A DNA stretch of 64,000 nucleotides from Bufo bufo. Its lineage: Eukaryota; Chordata; Amphibia; Anura; Bufonidae. Shown one piece after another: positions 21,123 through 32,568 of the stretch; within the stretch, counting starts at the first letter, position 1; the number at the start of each line of letters is the position of its first letter. The DNA is taken from positions 408,312,565 through 408,376,564 of the forward strand of contig NC_053392.1 in assembly GCF_905171765.1 (NCBI RefSeq), written 5' to 3'. The position numbers and the translations under genes were made by a program. The notes beneath the pieces are model-generated. The model saw nothing but the letters and a program-made list of their open reading frames with translations, searched no databases and was not told the DNA's origin.

Positions 21123-21929
21123 TCCCTCACAACGATATTGCCCCCCTAATCGGAGGGCTTGATTGTGATCGACATATCCATCCCAAGCACCTGAATCGCC
21201 CTACGTTCCTTGCCACTACAATTCAATCTCCTAGTGGTTGGATTTATATGGGTCAGATCTGATGTGACCTGTTTCACAAAGACATCTATGCACGACACTT
21301 CACATTGTGGGGCATTTTTCGACTTTTATTCTTTAAGTCTGTGAATGGTCCCTCGCCCTCTATATTTATAGGTATTTTGTCCAAGCTAAACAACTTTAAG
21401 GATCTCCACCGGTATTCCCAGCTCGCGACTCTCCTTCTTGGCGATGGTTTTAAAATATTTGTGCCACTGTAATCTGCGAGCAAACAGGTAGAGATCCTTA
21501 GTCCACTCAAAGGTGTTAAATCACCAATTTTTCTTTCGTGAATAAACTGTAGGCAATGACTGCGGGTTTAGATTTTGTAAAGGGTAGTTTATTCCCCCAT
21601 CCAAAAAATGGGAGAGGGTAGGTTGATTCTGTTTATAGCGTCCACCCCTCCTTCTCGGTCTGAACATACCCCTACCCCTACCCCTTGGTCTGGGTTGTTT
21701 ATCGCTGTCAGGATCATAATTATCCGTTTCTGTTGAAGAGAGGTCTGACTTCTTCTCTAAGGTTAGATCAGAATTGTTAATGAACAAGTAGGCCCTATTT
21801 TCTTTAAAATCCTGCAGGTCTTTTGCAAATAATCTATGTTTTCGTTCCTTTAAATGATATTGGAATCGATTAATCGTGTTTTCTAGTTGTTTCTCTTTGG
21901 TACTAAAATCCGATTCCTGATTACATTTT
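21123..21929 (-). pseudogene. PLE-1 middle coding segment (between Gypsy-1 and hAT-2)
   Basis: Minus-strand continuation of the Penelope-like polyprotein. From 21929 downward it encodes a lysine/glutamate-rich segment, an Arg/Gly-rich patch (RGRGRGMFRPRRRGGRYK, probably RNA-binding) and a linker, with TGA near 21523. Near 21150 lies the start of the RT region, SITIKPSD, with TAG replacing the expected Lys before GGNIVV. PLE-2 has the intact counterpart (TIRPADKGGAVVIL). It is flanked by AAGAG of Gypsy-1 on one side and TTTATAAC of hAT-2 on the other. Confidence 0.8.
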
Positions 21930-22394
21930 TTTATAACTAGAGATGTCCCGAACGATTCGCCGGCGAACAGTTCCCGGCGAACATAGCTTGTGCGTTCGCC
22001 GCGGCGGGCGAACATATGCAATGTTCGGTCCGCCCCCTATTCGTCATCATTGAGTAAACTTTGACCCTGTACCTCACAGTCAGTAGACATATTCCAGCCA
22101 ATCAGCAGCATACCCTCCCTCCCAGACCCTCCCACCTCCTGGACAGCATCCATTTTAGACTCATTCAGAAGCTGCAGTCTTAGTGAGAGGAGGGACAGTG
22201 TAGCTGCTGCTGATTTAATAGGGAAATCGATAGCTAGGCTAGTGTATTAAGTGTCCACTCCAGTCCTGAAAGACTCATCTGATCTCTGCTGTAAGGACAG
22301 TGTCCTGACAGCACCCCAAAAAGCCCTTTTTAGGGCTAGTACATCAGTCTGCTTTTTTTTCCCTGTGTAATCTAATTGCAGTTTCCTGCCAGCG

Positions 22395-23125
22395 TGTGTG
22401 TCAGGCTTACAGCGTATACTGTGCCCACTTGCCCAGTGCCACCACTCATATCTGGTGTCACAGTAGATTACATTTAAAAAAAATAATAAATTTTGACTGT
22501 AAAATAATAGCAGTCAGTTGCCTGCACGCGTGTGTGCTTCAGGCCCTGCAAGTGCACAGTGTTACCAGCGCAACTCATATCTGGTGTCACAGTAGATTAC
22601 ATTTAAAAAAACAAAACAATTTTGACTGTAAAATAATAGCAGTCAGTTGCCTGCACGCGTTTGTGTTTCTGGCCCTGCAAGTGCACAGTGTCACCAGCGC
22701 AACTCATATCTGGTGTCACATGTAGATTACATAAAAAAAATAATAATATTTTGACTGTAAAATAATAGCAGTCAGTTGCCTGCACGCGTGTGTGTTTCAG
22801 GCCCTGCAAGTGCACAGTGTCACCAGCGCAACTCATATCTGGTGTCACAGTAGATTACATTTTAAAAAAAACAACAATTTTGACTGTAAAATAATAGCAG
22901 TCAGTTGCCTGCACGCGTGTGTGTTTCAGGCCCTGCAAGTGCACAGTGTCACCAGCGCAACTCATATCTGGTGTCACAGTAGATTACATTTAAAAAAAAC
23001 AAAACAATTTTGACTGTAAAATAATAGCAGTCAGTTGCCTGCACGCGTGTGTGTTTCAGGCCCTGCAAGTGCATAGTGTCACCAGCGCAACTCATATCTG
23101 GTGTCACAGTAGATAACATTAAAAA
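22395..23125 (+). repeat. 129-bp tandem array in the 5' part of hAT-2
   Basis: About six copies with a period of 129 bp; ACTCATATCTGGTGTCACA recurs at about 22443, 22572, 22701, 22830, 22959 and 23089. The outermost copies are the most diverged and the middle four nearly identical, a pattern typical of unequal crossover. Each unit contains an A-rich stretch and TTTTGACTGTAAAATAATAG. It lies in the presumed leader upstream of the transposase ATG. Confidence 0.92.
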
Positions 23126-23261
23126 AAAAAAATTTGAATAGCAGTTAGTTGTCTGCAAGCGTGTGTGTCAGGCCTACAGCGTCTACTCTGCCAACTTCTG
23201 CCAGTGCACAGTGCCACTCATAGTAGTGCACGCATAGTACAACTAAACTAATCTAAAAAAA

Positions 23262-26200
23262 ATGACAGGCAGAGGCAAGCCACCCCGCAGGGGCCGTCGT
23301 GGTCATGGTGCTGTGATTCCCTTTGGCCCTAGAATAATGCCCAGTGTTCAGAGGCCACCTACCCTGAACTCAAAAAGTTCTGAGGACATAGTTGACTGGC
23401 TAACACAGGACACCCAATCTTCTACAGCTTCCGCTCGGAACCTTGACGCACCATCCTCCTCCAGCTCAGCTTCGGGCACCTCTCAAGTTACCACTCGCCA
23501 CCACCAACACTGGCACCACAGCTGCTTCACTTGATCTGTCAGAGGAGTTATTTACACATCAGTTGGAAGAAATGAGTGATGCGCAACCATTATTGCCAGA
23601 GGATGTAGATAACAGGGATATGTCTCAGTCAGGCAGCATTACACACATGGACGTACGGTGCGATGATGATGATGTTGTACCCGCTGCTGCTTCCTTTGCT
23701 GAGTTGTCAGATACAAGTGAAGCGGTTGATGATGACGATGTGTCAGTGGATGTCACGTGGGTGCCCGCTCGAAGAGAAGAAGAACAGGGGGAAAGTTCAG
23801 ATGGGGGGACAGAGAGTAGGAGGAGACGAGTTGGAAGCAGGGGGAGGTCGTCGCAAGGAGCTAGTGGCACAGTCAGACAGCATGCATTGGCACCCGGGAT
23901 CAGCCAGACAGCACGCCAATCAACGCATGCTGTTGCCACCACCAGAATGCCGTCATTGCAGAGCTCAGCAGTGTGTCATTTTTTTTTGTGTGTCTGCCTC
24001 AGCGATGCCATTTGCAACCTGGGCCAAAAGAAACTGAGTCGTGGGAAGTCCAACACCCACCTAGGTACAACTGCTTTGCGAAGGCACATGATCTCAAATC
24101 ACAAACGCCTATGGGATCAACACATGAGTACAAGCAGCACACAAACTCAAAGCCGCCATCCTCCTCCTGGTCCAGCATCTTCAGCCACGTCAACCACTGC
24201 TGTCCTCCTTGCCCCCTCTCAACCATCCGCCACTCCGTCTCCCGCCTTGAGCAGTTCCTGCTCATCTGCCCACAGTCAGGTGTCTGTCAAGGACATGTTT
24301 GAGCATAAGAAGCCAATGTCACAGACTCACCCCCTTGCCCGGCATCTGACAGCTGGCTTGTCGGAACTCTTAGCCCGCCAGCTTTTACCATAAAAGCTGA
24401 TGGAGTCTGTGGCCTTCAAAAAATTTGTAGCTATTGGGACACCGCAGTGGAAGGTACCCGGCCGAAATTTATTTTCACAAAAGGCAATCCCCAACCTGTA
24501 CTCGATTGTGCAAAAGGAAGTCATGGCATGTCTGGCACACAGTGTTGGGGCAAGGGTCCATCTGACCACTGATACCTGGTCTGCAAAGCACGGTCAGGGC
24601 AGGTATATCACCTACACTGCGAATTGGGTAAACCTGCTGACGGCTGCCAAGCATGGAATGCGTGGCTCTGCAGAGGAGTTGGTGACACCGCCACGACTTG
24701 CAGGCAGGCCTGCTGCCACCTCCTCTACTCCTCCTACTCCATCCTCTTCGATAACCTCCTAGGCTGATTCCTCTTCTGCTGCTGCGTCTTGCTCCACATC
24801 AACTGCACCCCCCAGCTCCCCAGGGGCTATTCCACATCCCGGATACGACAGTGTCACGCCGTCTTGGGGTTGACTTGCCTGAAAGCAGAGAGTTACACCG
24901 GACCAGCACTCCTGTCCGCCCTGAACGCACAGGTGGATCAGTGGCTGACTCCGCACCAACTGGAGATCGGCAGAGTGGTGTGTGACAATGGAAGCAATTT
25001 GTTGGCGGCATTGAATTTGGGCAAGTTGACACATGTGCCGTGCATGGCACATGTGTTGAATCTGATTGTACAACGCTTTGTGCATAAGTACCCAGGCTTA
25101 CAGGACGTCCTCAAGCAGGCCAGGAAGGTGTGTGGCCATTTCAGGCATTCCTACACGGCCATGGCGCACTTTTCAGATATCCAGCGGCGAAACAACATGC
25201 CAGTGAGGCGCTTGATTTGCGACAGCCCGACACGTTGGAATTCAACACTCCTAATGTTCGACCGCCTGCTCCAACAAGAAAAAGCCGTCAACGAGTATTT
25301 GTATGACCGGGGTGCTAGGACAGCCTCTGCGGAGCTGGGAATTTTTTTGCCATGTTACTGGACGCTCATGCGCAATGCCTGTAGGCTCATGCGTCCTTTT
25401 GAGGAGGTGACAAACCTAGTCAGTTGCACTGAAGTCACCATCAGTGACATCATCCCATTTGTTTTCTTCCTGCAGCGTGCCCTGCGAAGAGTGCTGAATC
25501 AGGCCGTAGATGAGCGGGAAGAGGAAGAGGAAGAGTTGTGGTCACCATCACCACCAGAAACAGCCGTATCAGCATCGCTTGCTGGACCTGCGGCAATGCT
25601 GGAAGAGGAGTCTGAGGAAGAGGAGTCATAGAAGGAATGTGGCTTTGAGGAGGAGGAGGAAGACCAACCACAGCAGGCATCCCAGGGTGCTCATTGTCAC
25701 CTATCTGGTACCCGTGGTGTTGTACGTGGCTGGGGGGAAGAACAGACCTTCAGTGAGATCAGTGAGGACGAGGAACGGGACATGAGTAGCTCGGCATCCA
25801 ACCTTGTGCAAATGGGGTCTTTCATGCTGTCGTGCCTGTTGAGGGACCCTCGTATAAAAAGGCTGAAGGAGAACGACCTGTACTGGGTGGCCACGCTACT
25901 AGACCCCCGGTATAAGCAGAAAGTGCCTGATATGTTACCGAATTACCGCAAGTCGGAAAGGATGCAGCAGTTCCAAAATAAATTAAAAGGTATGCTTTAC
26001 ACAGTGTATAAGGGGGATGTCACAGCACAACGGGAATCTAACAGGGGAAGAGGTGAAAGTAATTCTCCTCCTACCATGACCACGCCGGCAAGGACAGGAC
26101 GCTTTACAGACGTGTTGTTGATAGAGGACATGCAGAGCTTTTTAAGTCCTACGCATCACCACAGCCCTTCGGGGTCCACCCTCAGAGAATGACTTGACCG

Positions 26201-26498
26201 ACAGGTAGCAGACTACCTCGCCTTAACTGCAGATATCGACACTCTGAGGAGCGATGAACCCCTTGACTACTGGGTGTGCAGGCTTGACCTGTGGCCTGAG
26301 CTATCTCAATTTGCGATAGAACTTCTGGCCTGCCCCCCTTCAAGTGTCCTGTCAGAAAGGACCTTCAGCGCAGCAGGAGGTATTGTCACTGAGAAGAGAA
26401 GTCGCCTAGGTCAAAAAAGTCTAGATTACCTCACCTTTATTAAGATGAATGAGGAATGGATCCCGAAGGGACTGACAGTGGGCGATACATTTGACTAA
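23262..26498 (+). pseudogene. hAT-2 transposase (BED finger, catalytic core, hATC), multiply broken
   Basis: The start MTGRGKPPRRGRRG at 23262 is followed by a frame change near 23490, an acidic region, and a degraded BED finger (about 23960-24110, ending GTTALRRHMISNH). Then come TAA at 24390 in a LLP-KL context, the first catalytic Asp in LTTDTWSAKHGQG (about 24562), the second in VVCDNGSNLLA (about 24985), and a glutamate-rich loop near 25520 with TAG at about 25629. The hATC dimerisation domain has LSERTFSAAGG (Glu near 26352) and ends FIKMNEEWIPKG. At least four disruptions. Domain order is that of a ZBED-type hAT transposase. Confidence 0.88.
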
Positions 26499-27231
26499 AA
26501 AAGGCCTGATGAGATGAGCTGCCTTGGGCTAAAAGTGGTCCACACGCTGCTGTATTTTATCTCTGCATGCTGGATGACTTGCATGACTTATCCGCCACCA
26601 ACTAGGGTTCAAGCCGCAATGTTTTAGTGCACTTTCTGCCTGGGAAGAATTAATATTTCTGGCCGCTGCTATAGCAGCGGCTGCAACAATACCTGACTTT
26701 TCTGGCATGTGTACATGCCTAATTTTTCTGGCCTCTGGTGCTGCACTGTGGCTGCAAAAACAAAACAAAAAAAAAGGCACATACATGTGTCAATTCCCCT
26801 TCGTGATCGTTACCTTGTTCTGGTGAAGGGGCTTGTGTATCAGAATGAAGCGACCACCTCTATGAGTGTGTTGGCAATGGCAATGTTGGCACACCCCAGA
26901 TGATAAGGTCATTGCTTCATTGTGAACAGACCAAAAGCGATCGGCTGGATAATTTTGCATAGAAAAAACATAATTTTTTTTTGTGATCATCTAAGGTGAT
27001 CATTAAAGCCTACTAGGCCAACAATGGGCCCACACTGCAGAATCATTGTTTTCTGTGTCACTTAACTGCCACTGAACTACCTCAGCATGACCATAGGCTT
27101 TGAAAAAACCCCATCGCCTCCAATCTCCCAAACGTGCGCACGAGCACAGTCATCACTACACCAAGATTGACGCATAGAGGAATAAAATTTATGTCATGCA
27201 TGAGTGTGTCAACTATTGACAACTCTTTGCG

Positions 27232-27850
27232 GTTGTCTAAAATCTATTCCATACACGTCCCCTGATAGGGGACGTAACAGGGATTAAACTGCTAGGAATA
27301 GTACTACTTAACATACCACTCATATTGGGATTGTACAGTACATTACACGGCGCACGCGCAGTGCCCCAAATTGGAAGTAAGGGGACCGACCAAGCATCTT
27401 TTTCCATATCCCGGTTCCTAAAATCTATTCCATACACGTCCCCTGATAGGGGACGTAACAGGGACTAAACTGATAGGAATAGTACTACTTAACATACCAC
27501 TCATATTGGGATTGCACAGTACATTACACGGCGCACGCGCAGTGCCCCAAATTGGAAGTAAGAGGACCGACCAAGCATCTTTTTCCATCTCCCGGTTCCT
27601 AAAATCTATTCCATACACGTCCCCTGATAGGGGACGTAACAGGGATTAAACTGATAGGAATAGTACTACTTAAACACACCACTGATATCTGGGTGGCACA
27701 GTACATTGCAAGGCGTACGCGCAGTGCCCCAAATTGGAAGTAAGAGGACCGACCAAGCATCTTTTTCCATCTCCCGGTTCCTAAAATCTATTCCATACAC
27801 CGGCCCCTGATAGGGGACAAAACAGAGATTAAACTGTTAAGAACAGATTT
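27232..27850 (-). repeat. 181-bp tandem array resembling U2 snRNA (minus strand) within hAT-2
   Basis: Three full units and one partial, period 181 bp (anchors at about 27238, 27419, 27600 and 27781). On the minus strand each unit carries, in U2 order: GUAGUA (the U2 branch-site recognition motif), AUCAGUUUAAU of stem IIa, a UACGUCCCC-loop-GGGGAC hairpin like stem IIb, an Sm-like AUUUUAGG, then GGGAGAUGGAAAAAG and GCUUGGUCGGUCC, which parallel the U2 segment after the Sm site. U2-like stretches are about 27232-27308, 27383-27488, 27564-27669 and 27745-27850. U2 stem-loop I is not seen, and the rest of each unit is unrelated. I compared with U2 from memory. Confidence 0.75.
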
Positions 27851-27860
27851 TTTTTAATAA

Positions 27861-28360
27861 AGGAGGACAGCCTCTGCGGAGCTGGGTATTTTTTGGCTGC
27901 GTTACTGAACGCTCATGCACAATGGCTGTAGGCTCATGCGTCCTTTTGCGGAGGTGACAAACCTGGTCAGTCAAACCCAAGGCAACATCATCGAACTCAT
28001 CCCATATGCGTTTTTTCTGGAGCGTGCCCTGCGAAGAGTGCTGGATCAGGCCGTAGATGAGCATGAAGAGGAAGAGTTGTGGTCACCATCACCACCAGAA
28101 GCAGCCTTGTCGTCGTCGATTGCTGGACCTGCGGCAACGCAGAGAGAGGAGTCTGAAGAAGAGGAGTCAGAAGAGGAAGGTGGCTTTGAGGAAGTGGAAG
28201 ACCAACCACAGCAGGCGTCCCAGGGGGCTTGTTGTCACCTTTCGGGGACCCTTGGTGTTGTACGTGGCTGGGTGGAGGAAGAGACCTTCAATGACGTCAG
28301 TGAGGACAAGGAACAGGACATGGCTAGCTTGGTATCCAACCTTGTGCAAATGGGGAGTTT
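27861..28360 (+). pseudogene. Second, diverged fragment of hAT transposase
   Basis: Encodes RLMRPFAEVTNLVSQT, FFLERALRRVLDQAVDE and a glutamate-rich loop with EELWSPSPPEA. It is clearly homologous to about 25330-25800 of the main transposase (RLMRPFEEVTNLVSCT, FFLQRALRRVLNQAVDE) but diverged at many positions. It is open in one frame, whereas the main copy has a stop in this part. It sits just after the U2-like array, before the short GTTTGCGGTTG / GTTTGGTCTGTCA direct repeats near 28360-28440. It indicates an internal duplication or a hybrid of two related elements. Confidence 0.8.
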
Positions 28361-28843
28361 GCGGTTGTGCAAATGGACTGTTTGCGGTTGTTTGCGGTGC
28401 GTTAAACGGGGAGTTTGGTCTGTCAGAGTTTGGTCTGTCACTGTGAAGCGGGCGTAACCCTTACACTACCTGATCGATACAACATCATACCTGATCGTAT
28501 ACACACACTGGATGTGTTAAAGCACGTTATTCCAAACAATTTAGGAATGTTAGTTGATTTATGCCCTTTATGGATTAAAACCCGACTTTGCGTCAACTAC
28601 GTAATTTTCCATGGGAGTTTTGCCATGGATCCCCCTCCGGCATGCCACAGTCCAGGTGTTAGTCCCCTTGAAACAACTTTTCCATCACTATTGTGGCCAG
28701 AGTCCCTGTGGGTTTTAAAATTTGCCTGCCTATTGAAGTCTATGGCGGTTCGCCCAGTTCGCCCGTTCACAAACATTTTTGAAAATTTGCGTTCGCCGCT
28801 CGCGAACGGAAAATTTGATGTTCGCGACATCTCTATTTATAAC

Positions 28844-29224
28844 CTCGATTTGTTCTACTAGTTGTTTCTCTACTTATTCAAGTGTGACCCTCTCTTCCTC
28901 TAGCAGGAGTTGCATAAACCGAAGTGAGCTATTTATTGCTTCTTTTTCCCACTTCTGCATAAGTTCGTGATTTCTGCCACGCGTGGCTGGAGGTAATGTG
29001 ATGCGCAAACCCCGAGGAACAATACCATGCTTGATATACATTTCTAGTCCCTGTACCTCCCACCAGGAAACAGGATGTTCTTTATACACTTTAGTTAACT
29101 CAGAGAAAGCCCCATTCAGTGTTGGAGTATATTTTTTCTGAACGAAGGCTTCCTTCGAAAACACCGCTTTTGCCTCCGATAACCATATGCTCTTGTTCAG
29201 ACCAGCAGCGAGAAAGCCAGCCAT
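28844..29224 (-). pseudogene. PLE-1 N-terminal coding segment
   Basis: Minus strand from ATG at 29224 (MAGFLAAGLNKSIWLSEAK). The stretch EVQGLEMYIKHGIVPRGLR is the counterpart of LSHFLQKGIIPKGLALN in the PLE-2 N-terminal frame (53536-53991), which identifies it as the start of the Penelope-like polyprotein. A TGA follows ...LLEEERVTLE near 28874. The gene resumes at 21929 after hAT-2. About 100 bp separate the ATG from the pLTR. Confidence 0.75.
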
Positions 29225-29324
29225 ATCCTAAACTCATAAATCCAACTAAATCAATGCAAATACAGCCAGAGACTGTTCCAGTTTTAAGACCACATACAGT
29301 CCAAGCAGACCACCGCAGTATATA

Positions 29325-30292
29325 TGGAACAAAAATAATAAAACGGAAAGTAGAAAAATTTTACTTTTAATATTATACCTTTAAAATTTAAAGGCCCACA
29401 ATTCTATTCATAGACACCACCACTAAATGAGCCAGTACCACCGGCAGTCCCTACCATGGAGGTGTGTTAATACCTAAGAAGGGTAAACCAACATACAAAA
29501 AGGCATACACTTCTTACCAGAAAATGTGTACAGGTAGGGCCTTGCTTGAATCTCACACCCAATCAGGTTGCTCCCATTCTCACAGATAAGCGGTGGGAAT
29601 TCTGCTGTATTCCACCAAATGGGACCACACCGATATCTCGCCGTCTGGTCCGTATGTGTGTGTGTATAATGTTGTAGAAAGAGCAAAAGGGTAGAGTCCT
29701 ACCACTAATAATAAAGGGTGCAATGAAACCTACATATAAGTGCTCAAATAAATAGATATATGCGTCCCTACACGTTTCATCTATTTTTTAGCCCCAGATT
29801 CATCAGGGGACACGGGGCTAGTGCTACCTACAAAACAAAAACAAAGGAAATATATATATAGTTATGCTTATTAACCTATATGTACATTTGAAATTAGGGG
29901 TAATTGGATAGCCCATTATCACCATTCAGGGCATCCAATACACCACTCACTTACATCTATATGGGCTGGTTAGTCCCCGATGTAGCCGTCCTGGAAGATG
30001 TATGGTCGCACCTCCGGATCTATTACCCCTTATAAGATGAGGGTACTGTTGCATGGGTTCACGCCATTAGCGATGTATGGCATCCCCTATTACATGTGGC
30101 GTCTTAGCAACCGTCCTTTTAAACTGAAATTACCGCCCCCCGATGTGTGCTGACGTCATCACGCACCGCCAGTGCGTCACTGCACACACGGGGAGCGTCA
30201 TGTGGGTACGCTAGTCACACCCAAAGGGCGGGGACAAGGGCTGGCAGGTCCTGAAAGATACCCCAAGTATCCAGGTCCTTGAAGGTCAGTAA
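29325..30292 (-). repeat. PLE-1 terminal repeat (pLTR), upstream copy
   Basis: Same-orientation copy of 13734-14733. Differences include a shorter CACGTC region (missing about 12 bp relative to 14520-14535), several substitutions and one indel in the T-run of the ribozyme loop. It precedes the PLE-1 start codon on the minus strand, so transcripts of the unit would begin here. Confidence 0.85.
29762..29813 (-). ncRNA. Hammerhead ribozyme in the PLE-1 pLTR (upstream copy)
   Basis: Same architecture as at 14167-14220: GUGUCCC, CUGAUGA, AUCU...AGAU, GAAAC, GU, GUA, then GGGACGC. Compared with the other copy, one stem I pair is U-G instead of U-A, so pairing survives the substitution, and loop II is two bases shorter. 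The conserved core is unchanged, which supports a real ribozyme. Confidence 0.82.
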
Positions 30293-30519
30293 GAAACTGG
30301 TAGCGTAAGGGTGACATAAAGGGGCGTGACATCGTTATTACCATAGTATATTACACCAACCTATGGCAAATGCCCAATTAAAGCGGACTAGATACTAGGA
30401 AGTCCTTAATAGGATACTGTCCAAATGGACATAAATACCAATGGATATTTCGGCCTTATTCTCGCTGCGGTCATAGACAAGAGCACAAGATTAAATCACG
30501 GAAAGGGCAAGGGGGTTTA

Positions 30520-30870
30520 TATAAAGCAGCCAAAATTCAATTGTTCATTCAGGCCACAGGTATTAGACATATCAAGTTCGAAAATCCACCAACATTCTCG
30601 TTGCAGGATACGTCTATCCCAGTCACCAACTCCCCCCCCCTCCCCCCGGCAATGGTTTGCGAACTCGTTCTATCCCCGTAAATTTGAGTACCATCAAACG
30701 TCCATTATGGACAGCATTAACATGTCTGGCCACCGGGTTCTCTCTGTTATTCCAAACATCCCCAAGGTGTTCACCCACCTGGCAGCGTAGTTCTCTTCCT
30801 GTCTTACCTACATACTGTAAGCTGCAAAGGCAGGTAATCAGATAGACCACACCCATAGTGTGGCATGTAA
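30520..30870 (-). pseudogene. GIY-YIG endonuclease fragment of an upstream tandem PLE-1 copy
   Basis: Minus strand: GVVYLITCLCSLQYVGKTGREL is the GIY-YIG core (VVYL...YVGKT with a Cys pair), followed by EHLGDVWNNRENPVARH and, after a frame slip in a C/G homopolymer near 30631-30645, ECWWIFELD and GLNEQL, the usual C-terminus of Penelope-like proteins. It lies upstream, in minus sense, of the pLTR at 29325-30292, so it is the tail of a preceding partial copy in tandem with PLE-1. The nuclease nicks target DNA for retrotransposition in intact elements. Confidence 0.8.
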
Positions 30871-31344
30871 TGAAGTCACGTATATCATATGACTTCTGAG
30901 TACTGATACTAGTAAATATTTTTTCCAGTTCATACAGTATAACTATATAATGTTTTTATAATGTTTTCCCTGTGTTTACTAGTTTCTAGACCTCTATATT
31001 CACTAAGCGCATTTTGGTAGAGTTGATTTGAGTCTAACTAGACCAGTTGATGACTGCCCCTGGTCTCAAATGAAGCAATGATGATGCTTTGAGACAACTA
31101 TCCCTGTGAGATTGCTTTTCCCATGTGTCGACATTTGATGATAGAAAGAATAAAGCATACATTTCTGCTTCTGTTTGGGCCTGGAAATGATAAAAGCTCT
31201 CACAACTATGCTGATGCACATACTGTAGGTTGTTTGTACTGCAGAAATTAAAAATCGGAATTTCAAATAATCTATTCTTTCTTGCACATATGTAATATTT
31301 ATAGGATCAGTGCATCAGAGTCGATTGTTTTCATAATCTTCAAG

Positions 31345-32269
31345 CAACAGCCAGTTTGGACCAAATGCCAGAAACCCATTTTTCAAATCTGACATGTGTC
31401 AGTTTATGTGGTAATAACTTTGGAACTCCTTTACTTATCCAAGCCATCGAACTTCATGTTAGTGGTGAATTTGAGTTGATAAGTTTAACCTTTATGCATA
31501 AAAAGATCCAAAATTTGCTGAAGATTTGGAGAAATTAGCTATTTTCAAAATTTGAAATTCTCTGCTTTTAAGGCCTCTTGCACACAAACGTTTTTTTTTT
31601 CTGTTTATGGTCCGTTTTTTGCGTTCCGTATACGTTGTGTTTCCATTCTGTTCAAAGATAGAACATGTCCTATTATTGTCCGCATAACGGACAAGGATAG
31701 TACTGTTCTATCATGGGACAGCTGTTCCGTTCCGCAAAATTTTTGTGCAAATTTTTCATTCCGTTCAAAGATAGAACATGTCCTATTATTGTCCGCATAA
31801 CGGACAAGGATAGTACTGTTCTATCATGGGACAGCTGTTCCGTTCCGCAAAATTTTTGTGCAAATTTTCCATTTAAATAAATTTTTCCTGTAACACAGCA
31901 AGGGTTAACAGCCAAACAAACCTCAATATTTATTACCCTGATTCTGCAGTTTACAGAAACACTCCATATGTGGGCGTGACCTGCTGTATGGGCAAATGGC
32001 AGGGCTCAAAAGGAAAGGAGCGCAATATTGTTTTTGGAGGGCAGATTTTGCTGGAAGCTTTTTCATGTCACCTTTGAAGAGACCCTGAGGTACCCCTAGA
32101 AAGAAAACCCCCCAAAAATGTGACCCCATTTTGAAAACTACGCCCCTCAAGGAGAAAATCTAGGGGTAAAGTAAATGCTTTGACCCTACAAGCATTTCAT
32201 AGATTATCATTTGGAAATACATGGCTGTGAAAATAAATAATTTACTTTTGTTTACAATATACCGGTATA
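31345..32269 (+). repeat. AT-rich interspersed repeat, left part, containing a small insert
   Basis: Phrases CAAATCTGAC, GTGTCAGTTTATGTGGT and GGTTAACAGCC match the arm of the large palindrome at 46113 onward, so this is a second copy of that family; it continues after the Tc1-C nest at 44146. Near 31570 a MITE-like start (AAGGCCTCTTGCACACAAACG) enters. A 113-bp tandem duplication (about 31641-31866) follows, carrying CAAAGATAGAACATGTCC twice. No coding function. Confidence 0.65.
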
Positions 32270-32568
32270 CTGATGAGCAAAATGGTAACACTGTTTTGAA
32301 CTTTTGACTTTCAGGCTCCATATGTCACCATCCACACCATACAGTTTCAAACATGAGACTACCATAATTTTATATACAATCATCCTGGCTATCTCATACA
32401 TAAATTAAACTTGCAACTAATAAGCATATGATTAGTTATGCAGATTCTTCTCATGTAACTGCATTGCTACTGTTTTGCTCCTAAATTTAAAAATTGTAAT
32501 TTTTATTATTTTGTTACTATTTTGTAAATCCACCAAATCCTTCTGGGCAAGCTCTCGATCAGATTCAA

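Larger units (their letters stand above)
21938..28835 (+). mobile_element. hAT-2: complete hAT element with 8-bp target duplication
   Basis: A 6898-bp element. Both ends read TAGAGATGTC(C/G)CGAAC inward, and a perfect 8-bp direct repeat TTTATAAC (21930-21937 and 28836-28843) flanks it, as expected for hAT. It disrupts PLE-1 coding sequence. Order inside: GTTCG-rich left end; six-copy 129-bp array; broken BED/hAT transposase (23262-26498); 181-bp U2-like array (27232-27850); a second, diverged piece of transposase (27861-28360); right end. The coding part is dead, so it was probably moved by a transposase supplied from elsewhere. Confidence 0.95.

Noticed and set aside
22395..23125. CRISPR array
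   Set aside because: Regular repeats, but the 129-bp units are contiguous with no unique spacers and lie inside a eukaryotic transposon.
27232..27850. Functional U2 snRNA genes
   Set aside because: Stem-loop I and the U2 3' stem-loops are missing and no snRNA promoter element was seen; only the middle of U2 is resembled.
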